64,000 nt of DNA. Source: Campylobacter lari subsp. concheus (GTDB lineage: Bacteria > Campylobacterota > Campylobacteria > Campylobacterales > Campylobacteraceae). Positions 19,745 through 28,514 of the stretch are shown piece after piece (position 1 is the stretch's first letter; the number at the start of each line of letters is the position of its first letter). The stretch lies in assembly GCF_008245025.1 (NCBI RefSeq), contig NZ_CP043426.1, forward strand, positions 682,001-746,000. The letters run 5' to 3'. Both the position numbers and the translations under genes were made by a program. The notes under the pieces were generated by a model. That model was not told the DNA's origin and did no database searches. It worked only from the letters and a program-made list of their open reading frames with translations.

Positions 19745-21460
19745 ATGTCAAAAAGAATTATTATAGATCCACTTACTAGAATAGAAGGACACTTAAGAGT
19801 TGAAGTGGTGGTTGATGAAAATAATGTCATTAAAGAAGCATATTCAGGATCAACTCTATGGAGAGGTTTGGAAACTATTGTAAAAGGACGTGATCCAAGA
19901 GATGCAGGCTTTTTAACTCAAAGAATTTGTGGTGTTTGTACTTTTTCACATTATAGAGCAGGGATTATTGCAGTAGAAAATGCTTTAGGTATTACCCCAC
20001 CATTAAATGCTGTTTTAACTAGAACTTTAATGAATGCAGCTTTATACATGCATGATCATGTGGTGCATTTTTATCAACTTCATGGGCTTGATTTTGTTGA
20101 TGTTGTAAGTGCCTTAAGTGCTGATGTAAAAAAAGCAAGTGATGAAGCATTTAAATATACCGATATGCCTTATGCAACAGGCGCAGATAAACTTTTAGAA
20201 GTACAGCAAAGACTAAAAACCTTTGTAGATAAAGGAAATCTTGGACCGTTTGCAAATGCTTATTATGGACATGCGACTTATCGCTTTACTCCTGAGCAAA
20301 ACCTTATTGCGCTTTCACATTATTTGGAATGTTTAAGAATTCAAAGAACAATAGCTCAAGCTATGGCGATTTTTGGTGCTAAAAATCCTCATCCTCAAAG
20401 CTTAACAGTAGGTGGTGTGACTTGTGTTATGGATCTTTTAAATCCATCAAGAATGGCTGAATATATGACTAAATTCCAAGAAGTAGCTGATTTTATTAAT
20501 CGTGCTTATTATCCAGATATTATAATGGCTGCAAAAGCTTATTCTAAAGAAGCAAGTGTGTTAAATGATGTAGGAGTAAATAATTTCTACACTGAAAAAG
20601 AATTCCAAGTTTCTAGCGATGAATGGCTGTTTGAAGGTGGTATTATTAGAAATGGTGATTTGAGTAAAGTTGAAGAAGTAGATGAAGCTAAAATCACTGA
20701 AGAGGCTACAAGATCATGGTATGCAGACAATGAAGCTTTACATCCTTATGATGGTAAAACTAATCCAAACTATACAGGCTTAATTGATGGTGAAAGCATT
20801 GATGATAAAGGCAATATGGTTCATAGTAAGGTATTTGATACTAAAGGCAAATACAGCTGGATTAAAGCTCCAAGATATGAAAATTTACCTATGCAAGTTG
20901 GACCATTAGCAAATATTTTGGTAAATTATGCTAAGGGTAATAAAATTGTAGTAGAAGCGGTTGATTTATTCTTAAAAACAACAAATTTACCACTTAAAGC
21001 ACTTATGAGTACTTTAGGAAGAACAGGTGCTAGAGCGATTGAAGCTAAAATCATTGCTGATTATGGTTTAAAAGCATTTGATTCTTTAGTTGAAAATTTA
21101 AAAACAGATGAAAGCACTTGTGCTACTTATGTAATCGATAAAAATAAAGAATATAAAGGTAGATTTATGGGAAGTGCACCTCGTGGCGCTTTGAGTCATT
21201 GGTGTAGAATTAAGAATGGTGTAATTGAAAATTGGCAAGCAGTAGTTCCTTCTACTTGGAATGCAAGTCCAAAAGATGCAAATGGAGTAGGCGGTAGCTA
21301 TGAGCAATGTCTTATCGGTATGAAACTAGCTGATGTTAAACAACCTTTAGAAATAATAAGAGCTATTCACTCTTATGATCCTTGTATAGCATGTGCTGTG
21401 CATGTAATGGATACTAAAGGCAATAATCTTAGCGAGTATAAAGTTAATGTAAATTTATAA
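19745..21460 (+). CDS. hydB: [NiFe] hydrogenase large subunit
   Basis: This catalytic subunit holds the Ni-Fe(CN)2CO site. The nickel-binding cysteine pairs are RICGVC (C62, C65) and DPCIACAVH (C547, C550). The residues after H553 form an 18-residue tail, the part a maturation protease (hydD, 22165) removes after nickel insertion. The 571-residue length is typical. It has no signal peptide, consistent with piggy-back Tat export with HydA. Confidence 0.98.
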   Translation: MSKRIIIDPLTRIEGHLRVEVVVDENNVIKEAYSGSTLWRGLETIVKGRDPRDAGFLTQRICGVCTFSHYRAGIIAVENALGITPPLNAVLTRTLMNAALYMHDHVVHFYQLHGLDFVDVVSALSADVKKASDEAFKYTDMPYATGADKLLEVQQRLKTFVDKGNLGPFANAYYGHATYRFTPEQNLIALSHYLECLRIQRTIAQAMAIFGAKNPHPQSLTVGGVTCVMDLLNPSRMAEYMTKFQEVADFINRAYYPDIIMAAKAYSKEASVLNDVGVNNFYTEKEFQVSSDEWLFEGGIIRNGDLSKVEEVDEAKITEEATRSWYADNEALHPYDGKTNPNYTGLIDGESIDDKGNMVHSKVFDTKGKYSWIKAPRYENLPMQVGPLANILVNYAKGNKIVVEAVDLFLKTTNLPLKALMSTLGRTGARAIEAKIIADYGLKAFDSLVENLKTDESTCATYVIDKNKEYKGRFMGSAPRGALSHWCRIKNGVIENWQAVVPSTWNASPKDANGVGGSYEQCLIGMKLADVKQPLEIIRAIHSYDPCIACAVHVMDTKGNNLSEYKVNVNL

Positions 21461-21475
21461 GGAAAGGACTTTAGT

Positions 21476-22168
21476 ATGGATTCTAAACATTCCTTAAATT
21501 CAAACAGAAAGGCTGAATACGAATTTAGTATTGGCCTTCGTTTTACACATTGGTTAAGAGCAGTTGCAATCGTGATTTTAGTAGGGACTGGATATTATAT
21601 TTCTTATGTATTTCAATCTCCATCTATTTCATCTGAACCAACTTTATTTATGCAGGCAAAATATCGCATGGTACACCAAATTTTTGGATTTATCTTAATA
21701 GCTTGTGTGATTTTTAAAACATATTTGTTCTTTTTTGATTCAAAAAGTGATGGTGAGAGAAAAAGCATAAAAGATATTTTTAATATAAAATTATGGATAG
21801 AGCAGATTAAATTTTACATTTTTTTAGGAAAGCACCCGCATTTACAAGGTGTATATAATCCTTTGCAATTTGTAACTTATTTTTTCTTTTATCTTGTTAT
21901 GTTTGGGCTTATTTTGACAGGATTAATCCTTTATATGCATGTATATCATGAAGGCTTGGGTGGATTTTTATATAATATCTTAAGACCTATTGAGGTAATG
22001 TTAGGTGGATTGGCTGATGTTAGAACCTATCATAGAATTTTAATGTGGGTTGTGTTGATTTTTGTTCCAGTACATATTTATATGGCTGTATTTAACTCAG
22101 TTAAAGGTAAAGATGGTGCTTTAGATGCTATCTTTAGTGGTTATAAATTTGTAAGAGAAAATCGTTGA
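21476..22168 (+). CDS. hydC: Hydrogenase b-type cytochrome subunit
   Basis: HydC passes electrons from HydAB to the menaquinone pool. Four membrane helices appear in its 230 residues (about 29-48, 64-85, 130-152 and 187-208). Histidines lie in or next to helices (FTHWLRA, MVHQIFG, YHRILMW, PVHIYMA), suitable as haem b ligands. It starts 15 bases after hydB with a GGAAAGGA ribosome site, and its stop overlaps the hydD start. Confidence 0.95.
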   Translation: MDSKHSLNSNRKAEYEFSIGLRFTHWLRAVAIVILVGTGYYISYVFQSPSISSEPTLFMQAKYRMVHQIFGFILIACVIFKTYLFFFDSKSDGERKSIKDIFNIKLWIEQIKFYIFLGKHPHLQGVYNPLQFVTYFFFYLVMFGLILTGLILYMHVYHEGLGGFLYNILRPIEVMLGGLADVRTYHRILMWVVLIFVPVHIYMAVFNSVKGKDGALDAIFSGYKFVRENR

Positions 22169-22698
22169 AACTTCTAGTTTTAGGTATTGGTAATATTATG
22201 TTTGCAGATGAGGGCTTAGGCGTTCATCTTTGCAAACTTTTAGAAAAAAATTATAAGTTTTATCATGAAAAAGACTCGGTGAGTTTTGTAGATGGTGGAA
22301 CTTTGGCTTTACAACTTAGCTATATTATAGCCGAATATGATGAAATGATTGTGATTGATTGTATTGCAGCAGATGATGCTAAGATTGGAGATATTTTTTT
22401 CTTTCCTTATGATGTAATGCCAAAAAAAGTTAATTGGAGTGGTAGCGCGCATGAGGTTGAAATGCTTCAAACTTTACAATACATGGAGCTTATGGGAGAT
22501 TTACCTAAAACTCAAATTTTAGCTTGTGTACCAAAGCGTATAGAGCCATTGAGTTTTGAACTTTCAAAAGAAGTCTTAAATGCTTTAGAAAAAATGGAGA
22601 AAATTTTACTTGATTTTTTAGAGAAAAAAGGCTTTACTTATGAGAGAGTTGCTAATTATAACATACAAGAGCTTGCTCTAAATTCTTATAAAAGCTAA
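22165..22698 (+). CDS. hydD: Hydrogenase maturation protease
   Basis: A HyaD/HybD-type endopeptidase that clips the C-terminal tail of the large subunit. The 177-residue protein begins with the family motif GIGNIMFADEGLGVH, whose acidic residue (near 16) senses nickel. Further acidic nickel-site candidates and SGSAHEVEMLQ follow. The start is TTG, sharing bases with the hydC stop. The hyp genes for metal-centre assembly are not in this window. Confidence 0.95.
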   Translation: MKLLVLGIGNIMFADEGLGVHLCKLLEKNYKFYHEKDSVSFVDGGTLALQLSYIIAEYDEMIVIDCIAADDAKIGDIFFFPYDVMPKKVNWSGSAHEVEMLQTLQYMELMGDLPKTQILACVPKRIEPLSFELSKEVLNALEKMEKILLDFLEKKGFTYERVANYNIQELALNSYKS

Positions 22699-22723
22699 GC
22701 AAAAAAAGCTTAGCTTAATTTTT
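22692..22723. terminator. Bidirectional terminator after hydD
   Basis: A 9-bp stem (AAGCTAAGC / GCTTAGCTT) around a loop of seven A is followed by AATTTTTAA. It sits between the convergent hydD gene and the PepSY-like gene and can serve both. Confidence 0.75.
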
Positions 22724-23144
22724 AATCATCAAATTTTTGTCCTAAGAAATTTCCATTTACATCAGTATAAATTTCCATCATATTATTTAGTTTAAATTTA
22801 TAACCCTGAATTTCTTTTTCAACTTTAATTATACTTGCATTTGGGTGCATTTTTTTAATCGTTGCTAAAACATTTGGACTTAAAAAAGAAGTATCAATCG
22901 GTCTGTATTTTGCATCAATTTCTTTCCAATCTCCATTAATAAAAAACTCAAGTTCGGTTCCATTGTCTAAATAAACATCAAAGCTATCAATATCTTGTTT
23001 AACTAAAGCTATGTTTGAGCCTGTAAAGTGCTTTTGTATAAAATTTTTAGAATTTGCTGGTAAAGCATTTACACCTACAACCATATCTTTAGCAAAAACA
23101 CAACTTGCTAGAGCTAATGCTATTAAAGCTATTTTTAATTTCAT
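22722..23144 (-). CDS. Exported PepSY-like protein, copy 1
   Basis: This 140-residue periplasmic protein has a clear signal peptide (residues 1-18, ending CVFA). The rest resembles two PepSY-like repeats of the PF11396 type, alternating beta strands with the endings DNGTELEFFINGDWKEID and LNNMMEIYTDVNGNFLGQ. It is clearly related to the protein at 34933-35343; both have the same length class and end in QKFDD. Function is unknown; PepSY-type domains often act as inhibitors or ligand-binding modules in the envelope. The promoter carries a direct repeat shared with the paralogue, see 23177-23208. Confidence 0.8.
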   Translation of the reverse strand: MKLKIALIALALASCVFAKDMVVGVNALPANSKNFIQKHFTGSNIALVKQDIDSFDVYLDNGTELEFFINGDWKEIDAKYRPIDTSFLSPNVLATIKKMHPNASIIKVEKEIQGYKFKLNNMMEIYTDVNGNFLGQKFDD

Positions 23145-23176
23145 TTTTTTATCCTTTAAATTGAATTATTTGTGAA

Positions 23177-23208
23177 ATCATATAAATATTGAGTGAATTT
23201 TGTGTGAA
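23177..23208 (-). promoter_or_regulatory. Promoter with TTCAC direct repeat, PepSY copy 1
   Basis: Read on the minus strand, TTCAC-N6-TTCAC (23208-23193) is followed after 10 bases by a -10 TATGAT (23182-23177), 32 bases before the ATG. An 11-bp repeat pitch just upstream of -10 is typical of OmpR-family response regulator sites. The same arrangement precedes the paralogue at 35343. Confidence 0.6.
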
Positions 23209-23245
23209 CTTTGTTTTTTTAAAATAAATAGCAAGTATTTAATTG

Positions 23246-23251
23246 TATAAT
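23246..23251 (+). promoter_or_regulatory. Sigma70 -10 box for gltX
   Basis: TATAAT stands in the context AATTGTATAATGA, preceded by T/A-rich sequence without -35, 27 bases upstream of the gltX ATG and its AAAAGGA ribosome site. Confidence 0.65.
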
Positions 23252-23278
23252 GATAAAAAAGTTTTAAAAGGATAAATA

Positions 23279-24574
23279 ATGTATAGGTTTGCACCATCGC
23301 CTACTGGAGATATGCATATTGGAAATTTAAGAGCAGCTTTGTTTAATTATATTAAAGCAAGACAAGAAAATACGGATTTTATTTTGCGTATTGAAGATAC
23401 GGATAATGCTAGAAATATTGCTGGAAAAGAAGAAGAAATAAAAGCTATTTTAAAAGAATTTGGTATAACTTGGCAGTATTATTATGTACAAAGTGAGAAT
23501 TTGAAATTTCATCGTCAAATGGCTTTAAAGCTAGTAAGTGAAAAAAAAGCTTTTGCTTGTTTTTGTACTGAGGATGAATTAGCTCATAAAAAAGAACTAG
23601 CTAAAAGTAAAAATCAAGCATATAGATACGATGGTACTTGTGAAAAACTTGCAGATATTGATGTATTAAATTGTGAAAAACCTTTCGTAATCCGTCTTAA
23701 AAAACCTCAATCGCAAATGAAATTTATAGACTATATTAAAGGTGAGATTAGTTTTAATCCCGAAGATATTGATAGTTTTGTGATTATGAGGGCTGATAAA
23801 ACCCCAACTTATAATTTTGCTTGTGCGGTTGATGATATGCTAGAAGGTGTTACTTGTATTATAAGGGGCGAAGATCATGTTTCAAATACTCCTAAGCAAG
23901 AACATATTAGAGCAAGTTTGGGTTATGATAAAAGCATGACTTATGCACATTTGCCTATCATTTTAAATGAAGAAGGTGTTAAAATGAGCAAAAGAGAGGC
24001 TCATTCTAGTGTAAAATGGATGCTTGATAATGGATATTTAGCAAGTGCTATTGCAAATTATTTAATCCTTTTAGGCAATAAAACTCCAAAAGAGATTTTT
24101 ACTTTAGAAGAAGCTATAGAATGGTTTGATTTGAAAAAAGTTTCAAAATCTCCTGCTAGATTTGATACTAAACGCTTGATGCAAATCAACCGTGAGCATA
24201 TAAAAATGCTTGATAATAATAAATTAAATTCTTTATTAAATTTAGGTAAAGATGTAGCGGAGCTTGCAAAATTTTATACTCAAGAAGCTAGCACTTTAAA
24301 TGAGATAAAAGAAAAAATACAAGCCATTTTTGCAGTTAAAAATTATAATGAATTTGAAAACGAATGTAAGTTGATTAAAGAAAATTTAAAAGATTTGGAT
24401 TTACCTCAAGAATATGATGAGTTCAAAAAGATTTTAATGGAAAAAACAAAATTAAAAGGTAAAAATTTCTTTATGCCTTTGCGTTTAGTATTAACAGGGG
24501 TTACTCATGGACCTGAAATGAGTGAAATTTATACTTTAATCAAGCCTTTTATTGAAGAAATTATAAAGGAGTAA
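23279..24574 (+). CDS. gltX: Glutamyl-tRNA synthetase
   Basis: A class I aminoacyl-tRNA synthetase of 431 residues. The HIGH motif is at residues 5-16 ([12 protein letters not shown]) and the KMSKS loop is GVKMSKREA near residue 237. Epsilonproteobacteria usually carry two GltX enzymes, one specialised for tRNA-Gln before amidation by GatCAB. From this sequence alone I cannot say which one this is. Its neighbours yggT and slt match the locus I recall from C. jejuni. It starts the run 23279-26501. Confidence 0.93.
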   Translation: MYRFAPSPTGDMHIGNLRAALFNYIKARQENTDFILRIEDTDNARNIAGKEEEIKAILKEFGITWQYYYVQSENLKFHRQMALKLVSEKKAFACFCTEDELAHKKELAKSKNQAYRYDGTCEKLADIDVLNCEKPFVIRLKKPQSQMKFIDYIKGEISFNPEDIDSFVIMRADKTPTYNFACAVDDMLEGVTCIIRGEDHVSNTPKQEHIRASLGYDKSMTYAHLPIILNEEGVKMSKREAHSSVKWMLDNGYLASAIANYLILLGNKTPKEIFTLEEAIEWFDLKKVSKSPARFDTKRLMQINREHIKMLDNNKLNSLLNLGKDVAELAKFYTQEASTLNEIKEKIQAIFAVKNYNEFENECKLIKENLKDLDLPQEYDEFKKILMEKTKLKGKNFFMPLRLVLTGVTHGPEMSEIYTLIKPFIEEIIKE

Positions 24575-24575
24575 A

Positions 24576-24863
24576 ATGGGAGTTGGAACAAGTTTGATTG
24601 TATCTTTGGTACAAATTTTTTCTTTAGTGATTGAAATTTATGTTTGGATTATAATTATTGCTGCTTTAATTTCTTGGGTAAGGCCCGATCCGTATAATCC
24701 TATAGTACAAATTTTATATCGTTTAACTAATCCTGCTTATGCTTTTGTAAGAAGGTTTATTCCTACTACTATAGGGAGTATTGATTTAGCACCTTTGATT
24801 ATTATTTTAGGATTAAAATTTATCCAAATATTTTTATCAAATTTAATTTTAGGAAGTTTATAA
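24576..24863 (+). CDS. YggT-family membrane protein
   Basis: This 95-residue protein has two hydrophobic helices (about residues 10-33 and 65-90) around the conserved loop WVRPDPYNPIVQILYRLTNPA, diagnostic of the YGGT family. Members are linked with osmotic tolerance and cell division in other bacteria, but the biochemical role is not settled. It starts one base after the gltX stop and abuts the transglycosylase gene. Confidence 0.92.
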   Translation: MGVGTSLIVSLVQIFSLVIEIYVWIIIIAALISWVRPDPYNPIVQILYRLTNPAYAFVRRFIPTTIGSIDLAPLIIILGLKFIQIFLSNLILGSL

Positions 24864-26501
24864 GTGTTGAAAAAAAGTGTAGTGTTACTCTTAGCTGGAG
24901 TAGTTTTTGCAAATAGTGCGATGTATTCTTATAAAGAATTAGAACAAAAACCAAATTCTTTAGCTAAGGATTATTATTTATATCGTTTATTAGAAAAAAA
25001 TGAATTTAAAAAAGAAGAAGTTGAAGGTTTAAAAGAACATATTTATCGTTATGCAGGGCGTATTAAAAATGCTATTGAAATGATCATTCCACCTTTGGGA
25101 TATAATAAAGAATATGAAGCTTGTTATAAATTTAATACGCAAAATATCTTAGATGCTAATGCTACTTGTCAGCTTATAAGATTAAACAGTTTAACTTTTA
25201 TACAAGACCTTAATGCTTCAACGCGTAATGAGATGAAAAAAAATATCCCACAAGATAATTCAAATTTAGTAAAGCTTTTAGAAGCTTTTAATGCTAAAGA
25301 TCCTCTAAGTTATGCGGTTTTAAATTATGATAGTGTAAATTTTTATAAAATTTATGGCTTTTTAAAAGATAAAAAGGATTTTTTTTTAGAAAAAGATTTT
25401 GTTGATGAGTTAGCAAAAGAAAAAGAATTTACAAATTTTGTAAAAGAAATTATCATTAAGAAAAAAAATCCATTGATAAGAAAATCTTTGGTCAATGTAG
25501 ATGCAAATTTAACTTTTCAAGATAATGCTTTTTATCTGGGTGTGAATGCTATTTTAGAAAATGATGATAAAAAAGCATTGGAATTTTTCCAAGTAGCAAA
25601 AGATACTTTTAAAAGCAAGCCTTTAGTAGATAATGCAAATTTTTGGATTTATTTAATCACTCAAGATAAAAAGTATCTTGATGAGCTTGCTCAAAGTGAT
25701 TCTTTAAATATTTATAGTCTTTATGCAAGAGAGTTAAAGGGCTTGCCTTTGCCTAAAATAGAAGAATTAAGTCCAAAAAAACAAAAAAATGATTTTGATA
25801 TGAAAGATCCTTTTGCTTGGCAAAAACTTGCAAAAGAAATTGCAAAAGGCACTCCTAATGAGCTAGAAAAACTTGCAAAAGATTTTTATACTAAAGAAAA
25901 TATCGCTATTTATGCTTATATTAAAGAAAGAGCTGAGGGTTTTAAAAAACATTATTTCATTATGCCTTATTTTGAGTATTTAAAAGATTATTCTACACAA
26001 AGAAAGGCTATGATTTTAGCTTTAGCTAGACAAGAAAGCCGTTTTATCCCAACAGCCATTTCAACCTCTTATGCTTTGGGTATTATGCAATTTATTCCAT
26101 TTTTAGCTAATCATATAGGCAATAAAGAATTACAAATTTCAAATTTTGACCAAGATATGCTTTTTGACCCAAAAACAGCCTATACTTTTGCAAATCATCA
26201 TTTGGATTATTTAGAGTCTAAGCTTAATTCTCCGGTTTTTGTGGCTTATGCTTATAATGGAGGTATAGGATTTACCACTAGAATGCTCAAAAGAGAAGAT
26301 ATGTTTAGAGCAGGAAAGTACGAGCCATTTTTATCTATGGAGCTAGTTCCTTATGCGGAAAGTAGGGTGTATGCTAAAAAGGTTTTAGCTAATTATATTG
26401 TGTATTTGCATCTTCTGAACGATAATACACCGATTTCGAAATTTTTTGAAACTTTAACTCAAAACACTGATTCTCAAAACATAAATCAAGTTTTAAAATA
26501 G
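24864..26501 (+). CDS. slt: Soluble lytic murein transglycosylase
   Basis: The enzyme cleaves the MurNAc-GlcNAc bond of peptidoglycan with 1,6-anhydro product. A signal peptide covers residues 1-17. A long alpha-superhelical U-domain fills ~20-360. The C-terminal SLT lysozyme-like domain has catalytic E391 (ALARQESRF), then GIMQFIP and AYNGG. At 545 residues it fits Slt70-like enzymes. The start is GTG directly after the yggT stop (TTG at 24867 is also possible). Its last 113 bases lie opposite the lipoprotein gene. Confidence 0.93.
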   Translation: MLKKSVVLLLAGVVFANSAMYSYKELEQKPNSLAKDYYLYRLLEKNEFKKEEVEGLKEHIYRYAGRIKNAIEMIIPPLGYNKEYEACYKFNTQNILDANATCQLIRLNSLTFIQDLNASTRNEMKKNIPQDNSNLVKLLEAFNAKDPLSYAVLNYDSVNFYKIYGFLKDKKDFFLEKDFVDELAKEKEFTNFVKEIIIKKKNPLIRKSLVNVDANLTFQDNAFYLGVNAILENDDKKALEFFQVAKDTFKSKPLVDNANFWIYLITQDKKYLDELAQSDSLNIYSLYARELKGLPLPKIEELSPKKQKNDFDMKDPFAWQKLAKEIAKGTPNELEKLAKDFYTKENIAIYAYIKERAEGFKKHYFIMPYFEYLKDYSTQRKAMILALARQESRFIPTAISTSYALGIMQFIPFLANHIGNKELQISNFDQDMLFDPKTAYTFANHHLDYLESKLNSPVFVAYAYNGGIGFTTRMLKREDMFRAGKYEPFLSMELVPYAESRVYAKKVLANYIVYLHLLNDNTPISKFFETLTQNTDSQNINQVLK

Positions 26502-26883
26502 GTTTTTGTACCAACTCATTAAGAGTGATTTTGTAATAACTTGCATAATCACTCTTAATGATATATTTAAACAACTCATCATTTTGACCTAAGGCTTTTG
26601 AGTTAGTTTTTTCTCCATCTATGAGTATTGAAATTTGTTCTTGTTTGATATTGATATTTGGTAAAAAACTAAGCACAAAAACTTCTTGCTGACTTTTTTC
26701 ATCTAATACAGGATTTAGATAGCTTAATAAAGCAACCACTCTATTATCTTTATAATTAAAATTGATTTTTTGTGCATACATAAGAGTTTGGCTTTTTAAG
26801 TCGATTTCGCTTTGTTTTTGGGTTTTATTTGAACATGCAGTAAAAATAAGTGTTAAAAAAATAATCATATAAATTTTTTTCAT
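26389..26883 (-). CDS. Putative lipoprotein
   Basis: The 164-residue product has a lipoprotein signal peptide with lipobox LIFTAC (cysteine at residue 17). I recognise no domain in the rest, which is predicted mostly beta. It lies convergent to slt with a 113-bp overlap of coding regions, so the last ~37 codons of each gene are antisense to the other. Campylobacter jejuni has, from memory, a lipoprotein gene at the same place, which supports it being real. Confidence 0.75.
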   Translation of the reverse strand: MKKIYMIIFLTLIFTACSNKTQKQSEIDLKSQTLMYAQKINFNYKDNRVVALLSYLNPVLDEKSQQEVFVLSFLPNINIKQEQISILIDGEKTNSKALGQNDELFKYIIKSDYASYYKITLNELVQKPILKLDLCFENQCFELKFQKISKSVYYRSEDANTQYN

Positions 26884-26933
26884 ATTTTATTCCTAATTTT
26901 TTTATAATTATAAGCTTTTAACTTTTAAAAAGA

Positions 26934-26939
26934 TATAAT
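26934..26939 (+). promoter_or_regulatory. Sigma70 -10 box for the mobB operon
   Basis: TATAAT in AGATATAATTTTG lies 30 bases before the mobB ATG, with A/T-rich tracts upstream. It is the only promoter-like site before the five-gene run mobB to 31343. Confidence 0.6.
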
Positions 26940-26969
26940 TTTGTTTATTTTCTTTGATTTAAGGAAGTT

Positions 26970-27449
26970 ATGAAAAGATTAGCAATGGCTTTTAGTGGGC
27001 CTTCCAATTCAGGTAAAACAACTTTAATAACTCAAGTTGCTAAATATTTTATGCAACAAAATTATAAAGTATGTATTATAAAACATGATCCAAAAGATAA
27101 AGCAAGTTTTGATATAGCAAAAAAAGATAGTTTTAAATTTTTTCAAAGCGGTGCTGATGTAATGGTTTTAAGCCCTACAAGGACAACTTTATTTACACAT
27201 TCTCCAAGTACTTTAGATGAAGCTATTTCCAAACTAGGGGAATTTGATTTTTTATTTATAGAGGGCTTAAAAACCTTAGATATGCCAAGAATTAGTGTTT
27301 TTTGCAAAGAAGTAGATGAGAGCTATTTTGCTTATTCTAAGGCTATTGCAAGCTATGAGAAAATCGAAAATAAAAATTTAACTTGGCTTTATTTGGATGA
27401 TTTAGAAAGTATTTGTGATTTTATATTAAAAAATTCAAAAAAAGTATAG
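26970..27449 (+). CDS. mobB: Molybdopterin-guanine dinucleotide adapter protein
   Basis: A P-loop GTPase of 159 residues that helps MobA form the guanine dinucleotide cofactor used by Tat-exported molybdoenzymes. The Walker A is GPSNSGKTTL (residues 10-19). The metal/phosphate stretch IKHDPKDKASFDIAKKDS and the later FLFIEGLK are characteristic. mobA is not in the window. It opens an operon with fbp, a pairing without obvious functional link. Confidence 0.92.
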   Translation: MKRLAMAFSGPSNSGKTTLITQVAKYFMQQNYKVCIIKHDPKDKASFDIAKKDSFKFFQSGADVMVLSPTRTTLFTHSPSTLDEAISKLGEFDFLFIEGLKTLDMPRISVFCKEVDESYFAYSKAIASYEKIENKNLTWLYLDDLESICDFILKNSKKV

Positions 27450-27458
27450 GGGTAAAAT

Positions 27459-28307
27459 ATGCAAGAATTAATTAACGATATACAAAAAACAGTGATTGAA
27501 ATTTCAAAAGAACTTAGATATTTAAAAGATTTTGATTATACTACTTCTCAAAATGCCACTGGAGATAATCAATTAAAACTTGATGTAAAAAGCGATGAGA
27601 TCATCACTAGAATTTTAAAGCAAAGCAAAGGCATAAAAAGCTTAATTAGTGAGGAAAAGCAAGAGCAATTATTAATCAATGAAAATGAAAAATATGTTGT
27701 TGCTTATGATCCTTTAGATGGTTCATCTTTGGTAGATGTAAATTTTGCTATAGGTTCTATTTTTGCTATTTATGAGCAAGAAGCTAGTGCAAAAAATCTA
27801 AAAGCAGCAGTTTATGCTATTTATGGTGTGCGTTTAGAGCTTATAGTATGCATAGACACTCCTAAGCTCTATAGGTTAAATGAAAATGATGAATTTGTTT
27901 TTGTTAAGGATGTAAAATTAAACGAAAAAGGCAAATTAAATGCAAGTGGTGGGACACAAAAAAATTGGTCAAATACTCATAGGGCTTTCATAAAAGCTTT
28001 ATTTGATGAGGGGTATCGCTTAAGATATTCAGGTGCTATGGTAAGTGATTTACACCAAATTTTACTCAAAGGTGGAGGATTATTTTCATATCCTGCAACA
28101 AGTGATGCACCAAATGGAAAATTAAGAGCATATTTTGAGGTATTTCCTTTTGCTTTTATTTTTGAAAAAGCAGGAGGGCTTTCTACTAATGGAGAAAATG
28201 ATTCTTTGCTTGATTTAGAATTTGAAAAAATCCATGCAAGTACGCCATGTTTTTTGGGTTCAAAATATGAAATTGAAAAACTAAAACAAGCTTATAAAGG
28301 GCTTTAA
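27459..28307 (+). CDS. fbp: Fructose-1,6-bisphosphatase class I
   Basis: It hydrolyses fructose-1,6-bisphosphate to fructose-6-phosphate in gluconeogenesis. Most Campylobacter lack phosphofructokinase and build hexoses from amino acids and organic acids, so this step matters. The metal-binding motif [13 protein letters not shown] is near residues 87-99, and [21 protein letters not shown] near the end holds the second metal/phosphate region. At 282 residues it is slightly short for class I. Confidence 0.94.
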   Translation: MQELINDIQKTVIEISKELRYLKDFDYTTSQNATGDNQLKLDVKSDEIITRILKQSKGIKSLISEEKQEQLLINENEKYVVAYDPLDGSSLVDVNFAIGSIFAIYEQEASAKNLKAAVYAIYGVRLELIVCIDTPKLYRLNENDEFVFVKDVKLNEKGKLNASGGTQKNWSNTHRAFIKALFDEGYRLRYSGAMVSDLHQILLKGGGLFSYPATSDAPNGKLRAYFEVFPFAFIFEKAGGLSTNGENDSLLDLEFEKIHASTPCFLGSKYEIEKLKQAYKGL

Positions 28308-28501
28308 TGGCTGAAGTTAAAGATGAATTTGAACTAGCTTTGGAAGTTAAAAAAAATGAACTTCAAGCTTGTCAAAATGATAAAAACTTAAAATCTTGTT
28401 TACCTTGCTCTATGATTTTTGAGTGCTCTTTAAGAAAAGAGTATATTGATGCAGTTTATAAGAGCATGTCTAAAGGTAAAGAAGGTGGATTTGATTTTTA
28501 A
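28307..28501 (+). CDS. Small conserved protein with four cysteines
   Basis: This 64-residue protein is unrecognised by function. It overlaps the fbp stop by one base (TAATG) and is followed 13 bases later by metG. Four cysteines (C22, C30, C33, C39; pattern C-x7-C-x2-C-x5-C) could bind metal or form disulfides. There is no signal peptide. A short gene at the same place between fbp and metG is known to me in C. jejuni. Confidence 0.75.
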   Translation: MAEVKDEFELALEVKKNELQACQNDKNLKSCLPCSMIFECSLRKEYIDAVYKSMSKGKEGGFDF

Positions 28502-28514
28502 TTAAAGGTTGAAA

